Assembly (NCBI GenBank): GCA_039707465.1
Contig: CM077643.1
Coordinates: 373,470,419-373,534,418, forward strand
DNA: 64,000 nucleotides
Origin: Rhabdophis nuchalis
Lineage: Eukaryota > Chordata > Lepidosauria > Squamata > Natricidae
Direction: 5' to 3'
The translations under genes were made by a program, and so were the position numbers. The notes below the pieces were generated by a model. It had not been told where the DNA came from. It saw nothing but the letters and a program-made list of their open reading frames with translations, and ran no database searches. Shown in pieces: positions 57,863 through 64,000 of the stretch (the stretch's first letter is position 1; every line of letters begins with the position of its first letter).

Positions 57863-58210
57863 GATGCAATGGCTCAGTGGCTAAGACGCTGAGCTTGTCA
57901 ATCAGAAAGGTCAGCAGTTCGAATCCCTAGTGCTGTGTAATGGAGGGAGCTCCTGTTACTTGTCCCAGCTTCTGCCAACCTAGCAGTTCGAAAGCACATA
58001 AAAAATGCAAGTAGAAAAATAGGGACCACTTTGGTGGGTAGGTAACAGCATTCCGTGCACCTTTGGCATTTAATCATACTGGCTGCATGACCAGGGATAC
58101 GTCTTTAGACAGCGCTGGCTCTTTGGCTTTGAAACAGAGATGAGTACCACCCCCTAGAGTCGGGAATGACTAGCACATATATGCGAGGGGAAGCTTTACC
58201 TTACCTTACC
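57863..58210 (+). mobile_element. tRNA-derived SINE, nearly complete
   Basis: The head 'gatgcaatggctcagtggct' and 'agcagttcgaatccc' give A and B box-like promoter parts. The body has 'cagcttctgccaacctagca' and 'ggctgcatgacc', and the tail is (CCTTA)n. A SINE of the second type ends just before it in a (CTTTG)n tail. Confidence 0.8.
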
Positions 58211-58629
58211 TTACTTCTTCCTTTCAATCATGTTCCCTTGGAATTAGTACAAATTAATATACCAACAATAATGAAAGAACATTATCAACAAGAGGACTGT
58301 GCAAAGGTATTTCACTCTGTGTTTGAGCAGGGAAGTCTGCAAGGGGCGGCATCAAAACAAAGTACAGGGGTGTGAAGCCAACATAATATTTCAGATCATT
58401 AAAGGAGTCGCATCTCTTATGTCAGGCAGCTGCATCAGAAGCTGTTTTCTGCTTTCTCTGTTTTGATGTGTGTATCTATGTAATGGTTGTGCATGCTGCT
58501 TTAATGATTGAAAAACAAATGTTTCATTTGTGTTCCCCCATATTTTAAAACATAATAGCCACTAACTCTCTTGATATCAAATTCCCTGTTAGTCATGTGA
58601 AAAAACAGCTTTTTTTTAACTTTTCTGTA
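58211..58629. other. Intergenic, nothing recognised
   Basis: No repeat or exon identified. Confidence 0.35.
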
Positions 58630-59130
58630 TTTATACAATAGCAGAGTTGGAAGGGACCTTGTAGGTCTTCTAGTCCAACCCCCTGCGTGGGCAGGAACCT
58701 TATACCATTTCAGACAAATGGCTATCTAACATCTTTTTGAAGACTTCCAGGGTTGGGGCATTCACAACTTCTGGAGGCAAGCTGTTCCAGAGGTTAATTG
58801 TTCTAACTGTCAGGAAATTTCTCCTTAGTTCTAAGTTGCTTCTCTCCTTGATTAGTTTCCACCCATTGTTTCTTGTCCTGCCCCCAGGTGCCTTGGAGAA
58901 TAGTTTGGCTCCCTCTTCTTTGTGGCACCCTCTGAGATATCGGAACACTGCTATCATGTCTCCCCTGGTCCTTCTCTTCATCAAACTAGACATACACAGT
59001 TCCTGCAACCGTTCTTCATATGTTTTAGCCTCCAGTCCCCTAATCATCTTGGTTGCTCTTCTCTGCACTCTTTCCAGAGTCTCCACGTCTTTTCTACATC
59101 GTGGCGACCAAAACTAAATGCTGTATTCCA
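58630..59130 (-). mobile_element. LINE family B 3' end, open frame
   Basis: The minus frame of 128 codons reads METLERVQRRATKMIRGLEA to DSHLSEMV; nearly identical to the copy at 30,750-31,222. Confidence 0.88.
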
Positions 59131-60251
59131 GTATTTCATGAGCCCAGCTTCCAATGTTATAAAAATGCCCCCCACACACATACTTTCTCCCCATCATTTT
59201 GGCAGCTTGCCACCTATCTAATAGCCCCTGATGATATTTTCCTAAGTTAAAAGCTCAAAATATTGTATTTGCTTCTCGCACAGGAATAGGTTGTAAGGAC
59301 TGCTTCTTTATTTTTATTTTTATTCATTTCATATTTATTTTTCTCCAAGCAGTTAATCCCCATTCAACAGGGAAAGCTGACAAGGATATTTATAAAAGGT
59401 ATTACCTTTGTCTGCGGGAAAACCCCTCCAAACTTGTCCTTCTGTCCTGCGCATGATTTTTGGTCAGTAGCCCAAAAAACAAAGTCTTGCAGTTGAAGGA
59501 CTTTGGCTCAATTGTTGGACTATCTAATATTCTTATCTAATCTCAGCTGAGTCAGGAGGCAAACACGGACAATATGTGCCTTGGGAAAAGGTTGTACTTT
59601 TTGTCAGTTGCGCACTCTGTTCATGGCATTGACCTGAGCACTTCTGCAAAGACAATATTATATAAATATAAAATTCCATAGGAGAGGTAGCTTCAAGCAT
59701 GTTCATACTACGTTCCTGTATTTAACTGCGCATGGGTCATGCCTTGCCTCCAAGGATTAGAGATTGCTTTGTTTTCTCTACTTAATCGCTCCTTTTCATT
59801 CCTTTGAATGGGTGATAAAATTATGTGCTTTCTAGACATGATAGGGATTATGATTCAAAGCATCTAGAGAGCATAAAGATGCAAAACCATGGCCTAGAAA
59901 TGAGTTGGTTCAAAATATGGACCTTCAGCACCACGCTTAATATTTGCACCTAAATAGCTGAGCAGATTTTCATCTGGTTTGACTATGATGGTAGCTCTCA
60001 AAGATTTGTGACTTTGTAGGTCTGAAGCAGTTGGAAAGGCTATTTCCCATTCAGGAACTTTCCCTTCTTCTCATGTCCTGCAATATGAGGTCCAAACTCA
60101 GTAATAATTTCCCAGTCAACAGTAGACTAAACTGTCCTTGGAGATTCTCCATCATCCAGGTCATGGTTGTCCCAAAGGTGCTTTTTTTTTTCAAGAGGCA
60201 ACTGGACTTCCTGGTTTTTCTTTGAAGTCATTTTGCTTCTCATCCAAGAAG
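59131..60251. other. Intergenic, nothing recognised
   Basis: No repeat family or exon could be assigned. Confidence 0.35.
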
Positions 60252-60428
60252 CTCAGAGGTGGGTTGTTCCCAGTTCAGCCCAGATTGGGCAAACCAATAG
60301 TGGTGGCAGCAGGAGGCTCCCTGCCCAGGCGCTTCTGCACATACATAGAAGCTTCTGCACAGACACAGAAGCGTCATGCATGAGCATGAGTGAACCAGTA
60401 GTGCCAGGATTTGTAATCCACCTCTGAA
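60252..60428. mobile_element. hAT-type MITE
   Basis: 'cagaggtgggttgttcccag' to 'tttgtaatccacctctg', with 'ttctgcacagacacagaagc' in the core. Confidence 0.6.
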
Positions 60429-60944
60429 GAAACTTCTTCAGCTCTGACTGAATGGTGGGAAATGGAAGGATTTATACTCCTTGCAGACAGCTGGACATTG
60501 CACGGAGAGTGGGGGTCATGTGCAGGGGAGCACATGGGGGGTCATGCGCACATTGGATTATGTGTGGGGGCACATGTTTTTGGCACACAACAACAAAAAG
60601 GTTAACCATCACTGGTCTAAATGCTACCTGCTGAAACTAGAAGCAATAACTATTTTAGAAGAAAAATGATTGAAAACGAACTGTATAGGACAGAACAATA
60701 GACCAAACTGAATAAGATGAACGTCAACAAGAAATATGAAGCCCTCCATCTGCAGTTAAAACTGAAAAAGCACAGGTATAGGATGGGTGAGACCTTACTT
60801 GGTGGTTTTATAGTGTATGTGAAAACAAACTAAGTGTTCTTGTAAATCACATGCTGAATACCAGCCAACAGTGTGGTTCTCTAAAATGGCAGGTGTAATT
60901 TGGATATTTGCTAATGGGAGCATAGAATCCAGGTAACAGGAAAT

Positions 60945-61230
60945 AATAGTCTCACTCAACTTTGCCTTGGTCAGACTTCATTTCTGGAAAATACTTCAGA
61001 TACCAAGATGATGAAAGAATTAAAATCCCTGGACGAACAGGTATGTTAGCCTGCAGGAGAGAAAACTGAAAGGAGGTAAGGTCACAATCTTCAAATATCT
61101 AAAGGTAAGAGGAGGAAGTGAAATATCTTTTTAATCACCTACAGAGCAGAACCAGAGCCAAAAGCTGAAATTACAGGGAAGTAGATTCAAGTTGCATATT
61201 TAGACCTGACTCCCAATGACTTTGTTTAAA
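60945..61230 (+). mobile_element. Old LINE ORF2 C-terminal relic
   Basis: 'aaaactgaaaggaggtaagg' and 'atcttcaaatatctaaaggt' read KLKGGKVTIFKYLK-like words, typical of a CR1-type C-terminus; stops abound. Confidence 0.45.
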
Positions 61231-61261
61231 ATGTCCAAAATGAGGAAAAACAACAAGGGGA

Positions 61262-61703
61262 CAAAAAAAATTAATTTAATTAATTTATTTAGATTTATAG
61301 AACCGCCCTTCTCCATCGAAATGGACTCAGGGCGGTGCACAGGAAATTAAAATCGATAAATAACAATAAATACAGAAGAATTAAGAATAAATTAAACTAA
61401 AAGCCTGTGCTAAAAATCCCAATTAAAATTCTAAAATACATTTACTCATTGGCTAAGCTAGGCCGGCTTGATGGAACAGTCTTAAGTGAGCGGCGAAAGA
61501 GGGGAAGGTCTGTGGTGGTCCGAAGTTCGGGGGGTAAGTCGTTCCAGAGGGATGGCCCAGCCACTGAGAAGGCCCTCCCCCTGGGCACCGCTAGCCGGCA
61601 TTGGCCGGCGGATGGTACCCTGAGGAGGCCCTCCCTATGGGAGTGGATCGGCCGGAGGGAGGTATGCGGCAGGAGACGGTCCCGCAAATAACTAGGCCCT
61701 TTA
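61262..61703 (-). mobile_element. CR1 (family A) 3' end
   Basis: The minus frame reads MRDRLLPHTSLRPIHSHREG through NDLPPELRTTTDLPLFRRSL. The tail and 'tgcaccgccctgagtccatt' lie at the left. Confidence 0.88.
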
Positions 61704-62035
61704 AAAAAAGGGTAAAACTAGCAGAAACCGGATGGGAACAAAAGAAAATAACCCATATTTACAAATGAGGCTTCAGTGACCTTCATAAATGCTGCCATTG
61801 CATGCCAACTCAGCTGCTGAACCTAAAGTTTTACATGGATTAAAACAGAGCCAGAAGCGAGGGGGGGGGGGGAGAGAAACATTTGGCATGGATCCACATG
61901 GAGACAGGTTTGAACTTTATCATAACAGACAAAACCATCGCACCAAAGGTTATGTTTGTCTGAATCCATGTTGAAATGATTAGCGCTTTGGCCACCTTCC
62001 CCACTTATCACTGAAAAGGCTTCTCAAACATTTTC
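61704..62035. other. Upstream flank of the AvBD13-like gene
   Basis: No repeat recognised; presumably contains the promoter of the next gene. Confidence 0.35.
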
Positions 62036-62042
62036 TATAAAT
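62036..62042 (+). promoter_or_regulatory. TATA box of the AvBD13-like gene
   Basis: TATAAAT 76 bases before the start codon. A transcription start about 30 bases downstream would give a 5' leader of about 50 nt. Confidence 0.6.
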
Positions 62043-62117
62043 GCAGAGGCTTTCAGCAGTTACACTCCACAGGACTGTCCCTGCTAAGACCATCTGACTT
62101 TATTCATCCAGAACATC

Positions 62118-62175
62118 ATGAGGATCATTTTTATGCTTTGGGCCCTCTTCCTCTTTCTCTGCCAGTCTGTTCCAG
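62118..62175 (+). CDS. AvBD13-like: AvBD13-like beta-defensin, exon 1 (signal peptide)
   Basis: ATG in context AACATCATGA. It encodes MRIIFMLWALFLFLCQSVP. Donor CAG|GTGAGA after 58 nt, phase 1. Confidence 0.85.
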
Positions 62176-62280
62176 GTGAGAAAACAAAGACTCAACCGGG
62201 ATGGGGTCAGAATTTTAATCTAGCTTCTCCAGACATAAAATAAGCATTGGGAACATTGCTTTTAATTTATTCCCCTAGAT

Positions 62281-62416
62281 CAGGGGTCTGCAAAGTTGGC
62301 TCTTTTAAGACTGGTGGACTTCAACTCCCAGAAGTTCCCCAGCCAGCATAGCTGGCTGGGGAACTCTGGGAGTTGAAGTCCACCAGTCTTAAAAGAGCCA
62401 ACTTTGCAGACCCCTG
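62281..62416. mobile_element. Foldback hAT MITE in the defensin intron
   Basis: Arms starting CAGGGGTCTGCAAAGTTGG; exact duplication CCCTAGAT (62,273-62,280 and 62,417-62,424). Confidence 0.9.
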
Positions 62417-63036
62417 CCCTAGATTAATCAGATGCCATATAAAGTAAGCACCTTGTAGCTGTGCTGCAGGAAACAAAGCAAACTCTCAATTCTTTCTTGC
62501 CATCCACTGGTTTTGCAGCCTGGATATGGCTTGAAATGACAAATGGTAGACATAGCAGAGGTAAATGTATTGAAATTATACTTTTATTCAGTACTAAGGA
62601 TGATTTCCTTAGTTTCTTATTAGTTTCCATTACAGGAGGTGTTAGGTCAGTTGCTTTGTTAGTTGCACTAGATTTCACTCATGAACAAGGAGATTGGAGC
62701 AAGGTAAGAATAAGGAAATTCATTTCACTGGTCCCTGAAGTCATAATGGAAGAGAAAACCCAATGGATTTGTCCTTCCTTCCCCACTCTCTGCTATAAAT
62801 ATGTGGGATAGTAGATGCTAAAAGATAATTGAGAGAAAGAAAGACTAAATGGAATAAATCTATCAGTTGCTATGAAGGAAGAATCCTGCATCCCCATCTC
62901 TCTTGCTGCATTCTGGAGTATCCGTGGGGGGGAGGGGGGGAGAGATCAATGCAGTCAAGATAGTAGCTGCAACTGAGTGATTGAAGCCCTGCATTCAATG
63001 CCACTGTAACTGAATCCATCCACTTAACAGCTAGTC

Positions 63037-63142
63037 CAGGGATGTCCAAACTTGGGAACTTTAAGACTTGTGGACTTCAACTCCCAGAATTCTGGGAGTT
63101 GAAGTCCACAAGTCTTAAAGTTCCCAAGTTTGGACATCCCTG
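63037..63142. mobile_element. Foldback hAT MITE in the defensin intron
   Basis: Arms starting CAGGGATGTCCAAACTTGG; exact duplication AGCTAGTC (63,029-63,036 and 63,143-63,150). Nearly a perfect palindrome with almost no loop. Confidence 0.9.
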
Positions 63143-63151
63143 AGCTAGTCG

Positions 63152-63450
63152 CTTAGGGTCGGTGCCTAATCGTCCCATTCCAACATCTTTCCAAGCAATG
63201 GAGCCATTTCTAGAGAGCTGGGTCTTTGCATAATGTGTCCAAAGCAGGATAATTTGAGTCTGGCCCTTTGTGCTTCAAAGGAGAACTGTGAGTTGATTTG
63301 TTCAATGATCCACAGATGTGTTTCTTTGGTTGTCAAACAATATTCTCAGAATCTTCTTCAACAGCAAAACTCGAAGACAGCAGTATTCTTCCTATTCTCC
63401 TTGCTTAAAGTCCAACTTTCACTTCCATAGAGTGTCACAGGGAATGCCAT
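63152..63450 (-). mobile_element. Probable BovB-like LINE 3' relic
   Basis: 'gtgtccaaagcaggataatt', 'gtgagttgatttgttcaatg' and 'cttcacttccatagagtgtc'-like words resemble antisense BovB/RTE ORF2 ends. No open frame. Confidence 0.45.
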
Positions 63451-63590
63451 TAGCAGTCGAGTATATTTTATATAAGGAGGTGTTAAATTTGGGTTCTGCA
63501 CCAGTACCAGCACAATCTAGCAACAATCATTTCCTCAGTTTTCCTGCAAGTTTCCTTTCAAAACTCATTAAAACCCCTTTTTTTTAATAG

Positions 63591-63715
63591 CAAAGGGGGA
63601 ACTTCATGACAGCCTGACATGCCGCAACAATCATGGACGTTGCCGGAGAATTTGTTTCCACCATGAACATGTGATCGGCACTTGCACAAATGGCCGGCAA
63701 CACTGCTGCAAATGA
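63591..63715 (+). CDS. AvBD13-like: AvBD13-like beta-defensin, exon 2 (mature peptide)
   Basis: The acceptor TTTTTTAATAG joins in phase 1, giving a 60-residue precursor. Cysteines follow C-X6-C-X3-C-X9-C-X6-CC. The sequence CRNNHGRCRRICFHHE, then IGTCTNGRQHCCK, closely matches the avian beta-defensin 13 pattern (CRNNHG, CRR, CFH, NGR, CC), so orthology is likely. The mature peptide is about +4 and carries six histidines, which could make activity depend on pH or metal binding (inference). It ends one residue after CC, without the long tail I recall in chicken. Frame and splice sites look intact. Confidence 0.9.
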
Positions 63716-64000
63716 AAGGAACTCTATGAGGTTGTGGAATTACAAAGAAGCAGAGAGAACAATGACTAAAAGCACCTGGAATATTGCTGAAGTTAAATAT
63801 TGCCTCTGAAACACGACTGTATTATGGTGGGAATGTCCAATGGAACAGAAAAATCATGACTGTTTGCTACCATGAAGTGAACTGTCTGTGAATAATTTGA
63901 AAACTAGCCGCTGCTTCTCAATGGTTGTAGTATAGGAATAGGATAGGAAAAGATTTTGTGCCTTTGACTTTCCAAACAATTTTCAGGCAGAACCAGCAGG
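63716..64000 (+). other. Presumed 3' UTR of the AvBD13-like gene
   Basis: Unique-looking sequence to the window end. No AATAAA is seen, so the transcript end probably lies beyond the window. Confidence 0.4.

Noticed and set aside
57863..57940. tRNA gene
   Set aside because: A and B box-like words are present, but the sequence does not close into a cloverleaf and continues into a SINE body and tail.
62461..62811. 116-codon frame in the AvBD13-like intron
   Set aside because: It lies between the two exons, has no domain or signal, and includes no defensin cysteines.

Overview
This is vertebrate DNA, almost certainly from a squamate and most likely a snake. It is dominated by CR1-type LINEs in several families, BovB (RTE) fragments, L1-type retroposons, tRNA-derived SINEs, many small hAT elements and long expanded microsatellites. 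Two host loci are visible: a Src-family kinase gene that looks like BLK on the minus strand (about 9.0-30.3 kb), and three two-exon beta-defensin genes on the plus strand (40.0-41.6, 49.2-55.6 and 62.1-63.7 kb). BLK next to beta-defensins matches human 8p23.1, so the placement looks like conserved synteny.

BLK region. Seven exon-sized blocks of BLK can be read: the N-terminal exon with a myristoylation-type start (30,173-30,286), two SH3 exons (21,438-21,532 and 20,645-20,743), the first SH2 exon (18,825-18,928), the HRD/DFG exon (12,849-12,999), the APE exon (10,115-10,246) and the last exon (9,026-9,237). The locus looks dead. The second SH3 exon has TAG in place of the second Trp of the WW pair. 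A CR1 copy has landed in the splice acceptor of the HRD exon. I could not find the exons for the rest of SH2, the linker and the kinase N-lobe in the 5.8 kb where they should lie. The invariant Trp of DVWSFG reads Leu. Introns are filled with LINE fragments, a SPIN-type hAT element, SINEs and microsatellites.

Defensin region. Each defensin gene has a 58-nt signal-peptide exon, a phase-1 intron and a second exon with the six-cysteine beta-defensin pattern. The first peptide is acidic and has no lysine in its mature part. The second is cationic with a C-terminal tail, and its 6.2-kb intron holds a CR1 copy with an unbroken 980-codon ORF2 in antisense. The third is histidine-rich and closely resembles avian beta-defensin 13.

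Mobile DNA. Highlights are two L1-type elements carrying ORF1 only (HAL1-like), each with 17-bp target-site duplications; two SPIN-type elements; more than a dozen hAT elements whose 8-bp target duplications mostly fit nnnTAnnn; foldback hairpin elements; an inverted duplication in a defensin intron; and a tandem-rich mariner-type element. I saw no tRNA or rRNA genes, CRISPR arrays, or bacterial or viral genes. All exon calls were made by eye from the sequence, without alignment or database search.
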